Shown here in pieces: positions 44,290-56,697 of a stretch of DNA of 64,000 bases (its first letter is position 1; each line of letters begins with the position of its first letter). The DNA lies in the NCBI GenBank assembly GCA_025531455.1, contig JAMYHL010000041.1:332554-396553 (forward strand). The letters are read 5' to 3'. The position numbers were made by a program, and so were the translations under genes. A model generated the notes under the pieces. That model ran no database searches and had not been told where the DNA came from. It saw nothing but the letters and a program-made list of their open reading frames with translations. Source of the DNA: Apiotrichum sp. Y4204. Lineage: Eukaryota; Basidiomycota; Tremellomycetes; Trichosporonales; Trichosporonaceae.

Positions 44290-46891
44290 GATCGCTGTCG
44301 GCGAGATCTGAATGTTGTGTAATCTGGATTGACGGTCGAGGTGATGTGCGACTGAGGAGAGTAAAAAGCGGTTGTAGGATCGCGCAGTGTGGGTAGCAAT
44401 GGGAGCCTAATTTATGGCCGCAGTGCATCATTCATATCCCGGAATGGACGCCAGGTAAAACATGGTCTGGAGGAGGTTGGGGCTACGTCGGCGGGCATCG
44501 ATCGCTGTCAGTGAAGGCACAGAAAGTGCATCGCGAAGACACGGGCGGCGCCCTCATGACGACACTATTGAATGCCTACACGTCACAATGAAGTGCCCCG
44601 GACACTTCGTGTGGAGAATGCTCAAATACTGTAAGGAGTTGGTAGAGACGTTAGGACCTGCAAATCACCGAACTCTGGTCCGTTCTGGTGGCACTTGTTA
44701 GACAACTTCCCCATCTCTAGCGATCAAACTAAACCTGGTGCATAAGGACGGTCCAGCAAGCAGAACACCTTAACACCCAACAATGACTGTAATACTGACC
44801 ATTCCTCGACGTCGCAAACCTTGAGGGTGTGTGTAATCGACCAGAGGCCAGAGGACAGTATTGGGATGTCAGCAATAGTCACTCTGTAAGTAGTGTTAAT
44901 GTGTAGCCAGGCGATGCTGTTGTCGTTCTGAGCCCAAACAGGATGGACGGTTCAAAACTAACTCGCGGTTTGGAGATTTTCCGTGTTAACAAAGGCCTGT
45001 ACATGTATATAAACAGACATCTGGAGGCTTCGACGCCATGGTCAACGAGTGCTTCCGATGCTTGAGGATGGCTGCGGCCACGGATCTAGTCCTCCCCTTG
45101 GCGCCGCCATGCTCGAACCCTGGCGCTTATCTGGCTTCAGGAATCAATCACCTACGAGTGGTATAGGATTTGTCCGGGGGACTAGGGACTTCAGGTAAGT
45201 GCAGGACCATGCAGGAACTTGGGGCATTTGCGACACGCGACGCAGCGTCGGGATCGTGAAAACGGCAAAAGAAAGAAAAAAAGCAAGTCGCGCTCCACGT
45301 CCTCAAAGTGAACCCAACTGTAGATTCTGAACAGACATTAGGACTGTCCAACTGTGTGTCTCATGCCTTCCATTCCTACGGTGTATTTGTTCTTGGTGGG
45401 GAAATAGTCACTGTGTCGCCAGCTTGGAAGCATCGGCTCACAGGCCCCGGAGGGATGGCATGCGCCGTGCGCTAGCCCTTGAGTGTCAGTACGGACGACG
45501 AGTTCGAGCTCTGGGAGTTGGACCAAGGGACTGCGGGGCTGGAAGCGGCACGGGACAAGAAGGGGAGACAAAAGAAAGAGGCGTTGCAGGAGGTGTTACA
45601 CATCCCGAGGGACGAGGTGGGACGCTGGCGGTTGGCTTTTGGCCTATTGGTCGCATGCCTGTACCGAAACGGGTCAAATGCCTCGCTCCACACCCCCTGG
45701 CCCGATTCACCATACCGTATACGCAGTACTGTCCATCCCTCCTCCACTCTCCACACTCCTCTGTTCCATGCGCGCGACCCCCCTGTCTCGATCTCGACCC
45801 CTTGTCCCGACCAGTGTTGGCTCGAGCGAGGATGCTGCGACCTAACCTGACCGACTTGACCCCTGTGCGCCATGCATGAACGCCATGCATACCTACCCAT
45901 TGAGGCGAAATGAGCAATGGAGGCGGCGACGGCAGCAGCCAGGATGATGCAGAGTGAGGCCATACGTCCGGCAAGCGAGGCGGCGACGAGCACAAGGGGC
46001 TTGGACAGTCTACGATCAACCTTCCATGTCATCGTGGATGGCTAACGCTCGGACCAATCCTCCGACCCGTCCCTCGCCTCTTGGCCCTCCCGCCTCTCTC
46101 GTTCGATCTCACTCTCGTCTTGGATCTCCTCTCCCTACGCAGTTGCACCATTCCACTTACCACTGTCGCTATTACCACCCCACATCAGGTCGAGAACGCC
46201 GCGTGCACGACGTCGGCACATCCCGAAGCCTCCATCTCACTCTGCCTACCGCCCTTGGCTGCTCTTGACGCTGTGGCACCGCTCAGCGCCGCTGGTGACC
46301 CTTGACCCCCTCATAGCCACCGAGCGGAGGATTAAGGATATGCAGTGACCTCTTGCCATTGCAGTCCCGCCCTCCCCGTGTCCTGCGCCTCTCGCACCTC
46401 CTCATCGCTGTTCAGTCCTCTGCCACCTCGGTGTCGCATTAATCATCTTGGTCCCCATCTCATCTTCATCGCATCGCACGTAACGACTTTCTTTTGTTGC
46501 CGCTCGTAGGTTCGACATTTCCGAGGCTCCCGACACTCTCTGCATGGTTCACATCTTGAAGATCTAATAATATCTTGTGACGACTACGACATCTTGAACG
46601 AACGCCAGACGAGTGCATGTGAGTGAGGGTTCCACGGAGCGATGAGTGTGGTGTGGTCCCCTCGGGAGTCAGACGCTCTCCGACACGCTTCAAGATTCAC
46701 AGCCAGCGCTGCGCCCTCCTTGACGCGTCTTCTCGCGCCCTCGGACGCACGACATGGCAACGTGTCCTTGGCCACGTCCAAGCAGGGGCTTGCTGTCCCT
46801 CACCGTTCAGCACACTGATGACTAACGTGCGCGCAGTGACTGTTCCCACTCCCATTCCCATTCGCCGACACGTACACGCGGTCTACACGCC
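44290..46891. other. 2.6-kb interval with leader of the large coiled-coil gene
   Basis: Mostly non-coding. From about 46040 to 46500 the plus strand is C/T-rich, like other leaders here. A probable leader intron of the downstream gene lies at 46619-46836. Between 45420 and 46032 several 120-186-codon frames overlap on both strands. The minus one (46032-45472) begins with a hydrophobic, signal-anchor-like segment and may be a gene, but this is unresolved. 44290-45400 shows nothing. Confidence 0.4.
46619..46836 (+). other. Probable 5'-UTR intron of the 2115-residue protein gene
   Basis: The donor GTGAGTG at 46619, the branch-like GACTAACG at about 46819-46826 and the acceptor GCGCAG ending at 46836 form a well-shaped 218-nt intron 55 bp upstream of the ATG at 46892. 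The upstream exon would be non-coding. This is judged by motif only. Confidence 0.35.
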
Positions 46892-49800
46892 ATGTCACAC
46901 AGAAGCAAGCGGCATAACAGAAAGGGTTCGTCGACCCGAGGGATGTCCCTCTCGAGTCCGTTTGGACAGCCCGGCCAGCCAGGACAAATCCGGCATGGCG
47001 GACAGCCTAGTGTCAACTGGCCGCTCGGAACCCCATCTGCCATTCAAAGCTTCTCTCAACCGTCCATCAGCGTTCCCGGCGGCTATCCCTTTTGGCAGCA
47101 ACCTCCCTCTGGTCAGCCCGGACAGCCCGGTCAACCTGGACAGCAACCTGGCTCGAGCCCATACGTGACACCACCGCGCTTGCAAAAGCACACAAAGCAC
47201 GAGAGTACGAGTCACGGCCCTCTTCCTCCAGGCAAGCGTCAGCGTTTCCAATCGATCAGCGGCGCCGGCGACGTCTTACAGCATCCTCTGGCCGGTCCAT
47301 CGCCACCTTCTTACAAGTCCGGGCAGCCGGGTCAGCCAGGATTGGCCAACGGCGCGCCCATCACGCCACTCCTCCCCTTCTCTTCTACCCGTCCTCCGTG
47401 GCTTCTCGACTCGCCTGCACGCGCCCATTTTCCCCACAGCAGTCTCTCATTCGCTCTCCCCTCACCCGGACCTCGCGGTTCTCACTTTAGCAAAGAGTCC
47501 GTCTCGTACCCTTCCAAGCTCTCCGGCCCTCCCTCGTCGCGCCGTCTTCCCCCAAGCACGGCAGAGCGGCTGCAAGGAATTCACATCCGTGCGCCGTCAG
47601 TCAACCAACGTGTAGGTCCACCTCCAAAGGCCATTCTTGGTGGCCCAGGAGGAAGGACGTTTGAGGAACTTTCCGCACCGACCCCAACTCGTTCAGTCTC
47701 CCTCGAGGTCCGCCCGGATACTTCTCGCCGTGGCTCGTTTGAAGCAAGCAGCGTGGGAAGCACTGTCGGGAGCCCTCAAAAGTCCACCATCAGCCTTTCC
47801 TTTGCCGAGACTAAATACATGGGAAAAACTGTTCACGTCACTCTCCCGCCCGAAAAGTACTCGCCGCCTGACAGTCCTATGGAGCTTGACGATACTATTG
47901 AAGATTCCGTCGACGGCCAGATCCCCCCTCCGCGCCTTTCGAGAAAAGAAACATTCCCGTGGCCTACCTCAAAGGTCCGCGTCTCGCCTACAAACATCCC
48001 CCTTCCCCTCTCTCCGACAGAAGCTGATCTGGAGCTCGTGGAGGGTGTTCTCGGCCTCGACGACTCTCCCATCAAAGGTCGTGCCGTTGACGGTGAACCG
48101 GAGTCGCCTTCTCTTGTCCCCAGCTGGGTAGGGAAGGAAGTTGTCTTCGCCCTCCCTGACCAGGTGAGCTTTTTTCGTGGGAAGCAGACAATTGACAGCA
48201 GTCTTCGTGGCAGCGGCTGAGGCCTCCCCGTCGTGGCGGTCCTTCTGAGACTGACCATTCTGCCGACGATCGTGACGCAGTGGAGGCGGAGATAGACATG
48301 TCGAGCAACGAGTTGTCGGCCAACGAGCAGTCAGGGCACACTTCGCCTTTCGGTTCCACTACTTGGGCTACTGCCATCGACGAGAGCATCTCGGGCATGT
48401 CCCCTGGCGCATTCACCGCACTGCAGGAACCGTGGCCACCCTCCCGCAGCTGGACACCATCAGAGCCTGGGAGGCTTGACTTTTCTCCTATAAGAGAGGA
48501 TCGTGAGAGGGAGCTGGAAGAATCGGACACCGACACCGCCATTGTGCCCTCAGCACAAAAGGACACGAGCGCGGTCCCTGGTGCAGCTCGCCCAACAAAT
48601 CCGCAGAAGACAGTCGCCAGCCCCGGTATTGGCACACCTCCACTGCCTCCGGTAGCTTCCAACACTGCTGTCAACCCTCCTTCATCACCTCCTGAACTTC
48701 CTGTCGCTCCCCCAAACACTGCCGAAAGCCCGTCGCTCCCTGCAAATCCCCCTAATACTGCAGTAAACACGGATGAGCCCCCGCTCACGGCCGTTCCGCT
48801 CGACCCTAGTGCTCGCTTTTCCGGCTTGGACACGGACAGCCCTATGCCTTCTCCGCCTCGCCGTACAGTCGGAATCAACCCTTTCCTGAAGCGCTCACTT
48901 GGGGACATGCTCCGCGACACACCACGGACTCGCTCGGCAGCTTCATCTGTTGACCTTTCGCCTGCTGTTTCGCGTTTGGACTCGCGGGCCGCCGCGACTT
49001 TGCCAGGTGCTGATGACGAGAGTACAATCGAGGCGGTCACTGCCAATGGGAACCAGCAGGAGAATGTTCATGAAAGCGAAATTCTACCTGGAGAAGAAGC
49101 CGACGAAGAGGACAACGCGGACGAACATCATCCCCAGCCCAAGGCAGGCGTTCTCGTTGACGATGTGCTCAGTGAGGCCGCCACTGTTGTGGCCTCACGG
49201 CAGGAGTCTCCCAAGCTCCCCCAGGAAAATAATGACCACGATCAGGTCTCGACAAAGCTGGTGAAAACGGACAACGACCACTCAACCACTCCGACTGGTG
49301 AATCGGCCCCCCGATCACGGCGACCGACTGGCGTTTTCTCCAATGCGGCGTTCCGCAGGCAGGTCCAGGGATTCATCCGTAGCGATGCTGCTCCGTACCA
49401 GCCGACTTCGAGGACGGACGATTTCCCACACAAGGAGGGTGAGGAGCCTTCCCCGCCACCCAGTCCTACACCTGCATCCTCGGGGGAACTCCCAGCTTCA
49501 ACGCAAGAGTCTCATCTTCCTTCCTCACAGGATACCACCACTATCACAGTTTCTCCTGAACAGGTTTCTCAAGACATCAAGTCCACCCCATCTTCTGCTG
49601 AAAACACCCTCTCCGAGCCCCTTGAACGTCCCCGCTCTCCACCCAGAGACCCGACTGCCACCAAGAAGCTCAAGGCAACTGCCCCTGTCCTCAGGCCATC
49701 TGCGACTGTGTTCAAACCGACCGCGCCAGTGTTCAACCCCGCCGCTCCTGTTTTTAACCCTGGTGCCGCTGTCTTCAACCCTGGGGCCTCCGTCTTTGTT

Positions 49801-52800
49801 CCCAAGACAAAGGCAACTCCCTTCATTCCTCAGAAGTCTGCACCAGTCTTTGTCCCTCGGTTGGCGAGTTTCACAGGTGTATCGTCCTCTCCACAGACCG
49901 TTTCGCCGGCGATGAACCAATCACCGGCAATTACTACTTCGCCAGCGGATCATGTGCTCGCTCAAAAGTCGACTGCGCTTAAGAGCCCTTCTGGTCTCCG
50001 TCCTACTGCACTTCCATTTGTGCCGGGAGGAGGAATGACCTTCGGTGCGGCACCCGAGTCCGCTGCAAACACAGCTTCTGGCAGTGGTGGTGCCCTCGGT
50101 CTCTTCACATTCACTCACAAGCTCCGCCCTGTCGACCAGGAATCCCAGCCGGCTGGTGAGGTGAAGTCGGAGCACAAGGCCAACCCACGTACGGGCCCGA
50201 ACGGCACGCCGTATCGTCCTCCGCCACTCGATCTATCCCTTTCTGAGCCAGCCTCTCGGGCATTTGAATTTCTTGACACCTCTCTTGCAATCGAGCAGGA
50301 TGGTCACGATGACGAGGACCGGGACGACAGTGTTGGCCACGAGGAACACGAAGTCGAAGCGGATGGCGTAAGCCGCCAGTCCCAGGACCAGAAAGACGAT
50401 GAGGATCTCGAGGAGCGTGATCAATTTGACCTGTACTCTGGTCATCTTGACGCCGCTGGTAGCGACGCTGTCGTCCGTCGTCATTCGTTTAAAGACACGT
50501 CAAGCTTCCAGCGCAGCCAGGAGTTGAGTGATTCAGACCTGGCCAAACTTGGCCGCCGACACTCGTTCAAGGCGAGCACAGATCTTCAGCCATGGCGGTT
50601 GGAGGCATCTCCGCGGTCTACTGATGTGGCGAGGTCGGAGCACTCGACTTCAGAGGTAGGCAATTTGACAAATCTGTCAGCTGCTGATAAATCGCAGGTT
50701 GGTGTTGTGGAAGATGAGCACGTCGAGGAGCCGCGCGGGTCCCCTCGTCGCCGCACGCATACCGCCAAGCGCTCGTCACAGAACTCTTACCTATCGCGGG
50801 CAATGGTTTCCAAGTCGACACCAAGCTCGCCCATCAAGTCTCCTACTAAGGACTCTCCCTCGCCGGCAAGCTTGTGCATCGTGCGGTCACGGCCTCTCCG
50901 GGGACGCAATTCGAGTGGCCCCTGGCTGTCTCCCCAGAGCGAGTCATCTGGTGAATCTCCACTTGCGATGCCGGGCTCGGCCGACGAGTATTCTCCGATC
51001 TCGCCCGTTCCATCGGACATTGATGGTATGAGCGATGGCACCGGCCCAGGTGACGCTCTTAAGGAGTCCATAATGAAGCGTGAGAATGTTTCAAAGGAAT
51101 CGAAAGATGCGTCGCAGAGGATGGAAGGGATGCGCAACAGCAGCATCTCCGCCACGACACTCAACCCTGGGGCCAAACCCTTCGTCTTTGGCGCTGCTTT
51201 CGCGCCTGCGGCCAGATTCACCCTTCTTTCGTCACCAATGCCACCTACACGGACTGTCGAGGAGCCTGGGACGCCGTCACCGCCATCGATCCAGGTTGAG
51301 CTGGCAGATGAAAACAAGTTCCGCAAGTGGACTTTCCCCACTGGTGCTGTCCCGCAGCCGCGTCCTGCCGTTGTCACGCAGAGTCATGCTCACAAGCGAA
51401 GTCACTCGGATATGACCATGGACAACGCTATCTCGCCAGCGGCCGAGCTGCGTGGTCTCAGCGCGGAAGACTTAGAAGCGGAGGCATCCGCCTCGGAAGT
51501 CAATGAGGAAGAAGTCGAATGGCGTACCTGGCATCGGCATAAGGGGGCTGAGGAGACCGCCCAGGCGCCCGAATCACCAGAGGCACACTCGTCCACCGAG
51601 TTCCCCCTGCGTTCCAGCCCTCCTCGCGTCCTCACCGTCGTCAACGCCAACGTCAACGCGACTCCCCGGCGTGGCCTGCTCGGTCTGTCCCCAGATCCCC
51701 AGCCGTCTGTCATCGGGCGTGATGATCCGAGCGACATCATAGACGGTTTGCAACGTATCGAGCAGCAGATTGCGCTGCTGACGCTCAACCACAACGCCCA
51801 GATCAAGGACGCTGAGCAGCGCGCGCAAAAGGCCTATGGCCAAGTCGATGGGGTACTTGACCTACTTAATGGTGAGGACCTGAACCCCAGAGTCAGGCTA
51901 ACAGCAGACTACCTTCCTCAAAAGCGTGCTTTCGAGAACACAATCAACGTGCTTGAGGCGCAGACGGATCTTCTCCAAGCGATACACCGCAGGATTGACA
52001 AGACTGGCACCGCCCAGACCGCTACCGAATCTACCACCAACGCGATGATTAAGGCAGTGCTGTCGTCGCAGACTACCATCTTGGACAAATTCGGAGAGCT
52101 CTCCGAGGCGCAGGAGGCAATTTACGAGCTGCACTCGGCCACCGATGCGCTTCTTCTTGCCCAAGAGGATATCCGTGCCATCCGGGCTGACCGAGCCCAA
52201 GGCGTGTTCCAGGCCAAGGCTATCAACGAACTCCAGAACCAGCTCGCTGAAGAGACCAATAAGGCGCGCGAGGCTGAAAAGGAGATTGCTCTTCTAAGGG
52301 CCCAGCTTGCCGAGGCGAACAAGCGCGCCCAGACCAAGGATGAGGAGGAGTCGCGGCACCGCGACCTCAAGAGCGATATTGCTGCCACCAGCGCCGCTGT
52401 GGCCAAGGCCAGTAGGGCGGAGGAGCTAGCTCGCGAGGAACTCAGCGCTATACGTGAGGTGCTGGCCAAGCAGACGGCTGAGCACGGTGCCGCAGTGGAG
52501 GCTCTCCGTGCCGAGGTGAGTGAAATAACATGGTCAACGCTGACTGTAGCGCCTTCTCGCTGAGGAGCGGCAAACCGAAATGGTACGGCTACAAACTGAA
52601 TCCACGGCCTTCAAGCAAACCATCCTTGAACGCTTCGACCTATTTGAGTCCAGGATACATTTGTCGGCCTCGGAGAAGGCAACGTCCGCGGACAAGGACA
52701 ACGTGGCGGCGCTGGAGAAGGAAATGGAGAAGCTGCGGGCTGAGGTGAGAACAACACAACTTTATTCCGTGTGTCTGACATCAGTGTGCCCAGACAGCGG

Positions 52801-53413
52801 CTTCAAACGCCGACCTTCGGGTGCAGCTCACCCAAGCACTCGCAGACGTCAAGCTCGAGCAGGAGAAGGTTGTTCGCATAAACGACGAGGAGGCATATAG
52901 CCGCCGCAGTCTTGACCTTCAGCTCAAGGGTGAGAAGGCACGTACTTCATTCCTCGAAAACAAGGTGCAGAAGCTGGAGACCGAGCTTCACGACGTCAAC
53001 CAGAACTTGGACGTGTGGCGCAGTGCTGCACTCGAGCAGCGTCTGCGTGCCGAGCAGTCAGCCGTGAGTCAACGCGATAAGCGCCCCATTAACCCCAGGC
53101 CCACCTTTCCGCCATGCAGCAGGAGAACTTCCACTGGCGCGAGTTTGCGCTCGGCGCCGACCGATACCGTCTCGAGCAATGGCTCGCGACGAAACCCTTC
53201 CACGACGGCGTCTCGCAAAGCCACAACAACGGCCACAGCCCCTCGCATGGTCAGAGCGTGCAGAACGCGACACAGGCAACTCCCACACGCGCACCTCGAT
53301 CTATCACACCAGCACGGCCGCAGGTTGGGCATTCCCTCTCCCACGGCCATCCCCAGACAGGCAGCCCGCTCAAGCACGCGGTCAGCGTGCCAGCGATTGT
53401 TGTGCCAGAGTAG
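46892..53413 (+). CDS. 2115-residue disordered and coiled-coil protein, function unknown
   Basis: I do not recognise the family. Exons are 46892-48163, 48199-52515, 52550-52744, 52794-53063 and 53120-53413; introns are 35, 34, 49 and 56 nt. Nearly 1600 residues are disordered and Ser/Pro-rich. Three collagen-like GQPGQPGQ patches lie within the first 150 residues. At about 919-977 a 9-10-residue repeat of the type APVFNPGA recurs seven or eight times. Further FxP and FxFG-like motifs occur (PFVFGAAFAPAARF). From about 1610 to 2020 heptad-rich sequence (IEQQIALLTLNHNAQIKDAE; AREAEKEIALLRAQLAEANK) predicts a long coiled coil that spans all the short introns. The Ser/His-rich tail ends in VSVPAIVVPE. 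The architecture suggests a structural scaffold; the partner and location are unknown. The third intron could alternatively end at 52784. Confidence 0.8.
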
Positions 53414-53761
53414 TAGTAACGAAATGACCTTATGAATCCAGTAACGAGTGCGAGTGGAGGTGTGGGAGAAAGAAGACAATAGAAGCACATGTTGTTGGGT
53501 TCCGCAGTGGTCCAAGACCGGCTGGGATTCGGGCCAGATGATGACATGCAAGATAATAACATACGATCTGATACAGAAAACTAAACGAGAGGAGCCATGA
53601 TGCGAGGATGTGGTTTTGGTGTGGGGGAGCGCAATTTACGCGTGATGCTTCTCCATGAAGGACAGTAGGGGCCATAGAGTAGGGGGCAATGGAGCGGGGC
53701 GGATGCGATTGGTGCAAAGGAATCAAGGCCACAACGAGTGCAGCTCAAAGGCGTGACTGTC
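53414..53761. other. Short convergent 3' region
   Basis: Separates the plus-strand stop at 53413 from the minus-strand stop at 53762. No feature seen. Confidence 0.45.
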
Positions 53762-54504
53762 TCACATGGGGAAACTTCTTAGCTCCTCGAGCGTGAAGCC
53801 ATGCGACCACATGCTCTGTGCGCCGAGGTCGTGCACCTCCTCCGCGAGGTGCGTGAAGAGCACGTCCTTGAATCCGTCCATGAGAGCGCGGAGGTGCGCC
53901 GCATCGTAGCTTTTTGGGTCGACTTTTGCCGCCGCAAGGTATTTTTCGTAGTGTACCATTGCTGATATCAGTCTTGGAATACTCCTCTTTTCTCGCACTC
54001 ACATGTGTGGATCCGCTTATGGCTCTCGACATGGTCCCCGCGGGCATCGACTCCAAATGCCGGGATCTTCTTTGCGAGCAGAGGAAAGACGTATGCCTCC
54101 TCGATACGGTGGTGCATATCCAGATGGTGTGCGAGCTGCTCCGCCTCGCGCAAGAAGCGGTCGAGATTATGTCCTTCGCGCGAGTATCCCCCTGCCGCGT
54201 TCTGAAGTCAGCATGAGCTTGGGAGTCGCCACCAATCGCAAAGCTGGAAACCCTGTACCGTCCAGCTCGCACATCGGCCGTTCACACAGCTGCGGCGACT
54301 CACCTCGTAGATGTTTTCAAACTCCCAGCGAAAGTGGCCGTGGAAACGCTCCATCGCGTCCGCTAGCCGGTTCCACTCCTTGAACGAGCCCTCGCGCCCC
54401 GTCGAGTCAGTAAGCGTCGACTCGGGTCCGAGAGTCGGCGCCGGCGTAGGTCGTGCAGTCTGGAGCAAGCGCGGCTCGGCGGTCATCGTGCAGGTAGTAG
54501 ACAT
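53762..54504 (-). CDS. Hemerythrin-like (HHE) domain protein
   Basis: Four-helix-bundle protein expected to bind a di-iron centre; the fungal members' roles in iron or oxygen sensing are not settled. Exons are 54504-54304, 54201-54003 and 53961-53762; introns are 102 and 41 nt; the product is 199 residues. The spliced product shows the HHE order: FHGHFRWEFENIYE, then LAHHLDMHHRIEEAYVFPLL, then GDHVESHKRIHTSMVHYEKYL, then VLFTHLAEEVHDLG. These provide the His/Glu ligands expected for four helices. The last exon begins in phase 1 after a TATCAG acceptor and completes SMVHYEKY. No membrane segment or signal peptide was seen. The family is firm. Confidence 0.87.
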
Positions 54505-56697
54505 TGGGAAAAGTCAAAGTGGCCAAAGTGGCGCGGTCTCCAAGCTGAGAATACAGGAATGGGGAATGCGGCGATCGATGTCGTCAGGAGGCGCGGACTG
54601 GTTGACTGGACACTGGGACTGGTGGTCTTTCCTGTGTTTGCGTGCTCGGAGATCCTCTTCTTTCCTTGCTCCGTCTCTATTGTCGCCCAAGTCGGGGTGG
54701 GGGAGTGCCTGTCCTCTCTATACTTTGAACGCTCGACGCTCGACGCGATTCTATTGTTCGAAATTCTGGGTGGACCAGTGAGGTGGAGGTCGGGCCGTCG
54801 AGCGCGTCGAGATAGGGTCCTCGCCGCGTGGTGTGCGTGTGGCGATTTGGGCTACTGCGATATCCGCGATCTTCCGAACGGGCGGTTTCTGTCGGGTGTG
54901 CCGTTGAAGTGAAGGACGTTCAGCGACAGATGGATCCACAGTCGTGTATGCTTGTATAAGGTGCAGTGTGTGCACGTATGATGTACCCAGTATCGAGCAG
55001 AGTGGATCCTGACGACGAGGTCTCAGGAAGGTATATATACCGGGTCTCGGAATGTGGCGTCTGTACAACGATGCACGTGCATGTACTCTGCTGATATCGC
55101 GAGTCTTGGCATGCGCACCTGAGTGGGGGTTGAGCAAAAAATTATTGAAGGACGAGTCGTGGGGTGCACCGATGTCGCGCTGCGGGACGATACTGGCCGA
55201 AACGTGATTTGTGGACGGGCGTAGTTGCGATAAGTCGCCGATGGACGAATACGACTCTTGGCTTTGGATTTGGATCTCTGGAGCTTGACGCTAACCGCCG
55301 GGCCGGAGTACAGGCGTAGCGATTTCCAGCTTTTTGATAGCCGGAAAAGATCGGGGAGGAGGACGGACAGAGGATTGCGGCCGGGACAGAAACTGGGGAT
55401 GCATGCTCTTGTGTTATCGCTGCACAGGATATAAATAATATAATCTAAGTTTGCGGACGATAAGGATCTGAGCAGATCTCCGAGTCTGTTGGCCAGACCG
55501 AGTCGATGAAGCCGTGCGCGGTGCGACGGCTGCGGTGGAGGCACATCCCAGCTCGACTCGACTACGGAGCGCCGTCTGCAGAGGGAGATTTCGCGGGGTG
55601 CGAAGGGTGGAGGCGATTCGGCACTGTATCCGAGTCGACTGTGCGTGGTGCCTCTTGACACTCGCCGCAGCGTATCATTGATCATTGTTTAGCAGCTCGC
55701 CCGCGGACTAGCGCACGAGCTATCGCGCAACGCACGTCCTATCTCCGTCGCTAGTGACTCGACCATCGCCCAGCGGTGCTTCCGTACCACGGACAGGCGG
55801 TTGTCAAGGAGCGTGAAATGGTTGAGCAGCTGTAGTCCGCTGCCTAGGTAGTCGAGAGCATCCCACTTAATGTGTGATCTGTGTTCGAGCCTGCGACCTT
55901 GAACAGCCATTCTGTGCAATCTCGCCGGATGGCGACAATGTCTCGACATTCAACAATGAACACTGCCTCCACCACTCACCCCAAGAGTGGACGAAGTCGC
56001 ACATCGCCGACGCGGGGTGGAGGTGGTCCGCGAATCCCCGAATCCCCCAGGTGTGTATCATTGTGGCACCTGCGTAGCTGTTTTGTTCCTCCATTCACGG
56101 CGATCGCGCAAGTGGCAGCTGATGGGCACGTGAAGGCTAACCTCGCCGGATCGCCTGGCCCAGACTCTTCAGACTGGCCATCTTGCGCCACTCATCATGC
56201 ATCATCATCTCGCCGATCGCGGATCTCCGCTCCGGACCGGTAGCGAACACGCGCTTCGGACGTCATGGCTATTTGCCTCGATCCCGTGACCGCTCCACAT
56301 ATTGTCCCCAAACATCCAAACGCCAAACTCCAGCTGGGTAGCGGCACTACTGACAATAATTTCTACAGCAAGCTTGCGCGCTTGCGCTTGTCTTGCACTT
56401 CCCTTCCGACTCGGACCCAAGGGTATACATGACAGTCAATGAGCGCTTCGAAGGATAATACAACGAGAAAGAGTGAATACAACAGCTCCAGGCCAGCTAA
56501 TGTATTATTCTGGGATTCTGATATCCTGTGGGGGTACAGTGAGGCGCATGTTGGAAGATGGGGTGGAGATGGGTGCGCATCTTGTGGTGGCCTGGTCAGA
56601 TGAGGGGATAGTCCAGTGTCGAGGATAAAGAACGTGAACCATGATCCGGGTTGTGGTGTAATGGCCGTCATCGCATAGGCACTGGACGCTATTCTCT
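54505..56697. other. 2.2-kb interval, no supported gene
   Basis: It holds the promoter of the hemerythrin-like gene near 54505-54700 and the 3' end of the tail-anchored protein gene near 56500-56697. A 220-codon minus-strand frame (55685-55023) has no motif and an amino-acid make-up close to random. A perfect 12-bp palindrome GGTATATATACC lies near 55031-55042. Nothing else was recognised. Confidence 0.45.

Noticed and set aside
55023..55685. 220-codon minus-strand frame
   Set aside because: Composition looks random (many Arg/Ser/Pro, no ordered block), there is no leader-like sequence upstream and no recognised motif. Kept as unsupported.
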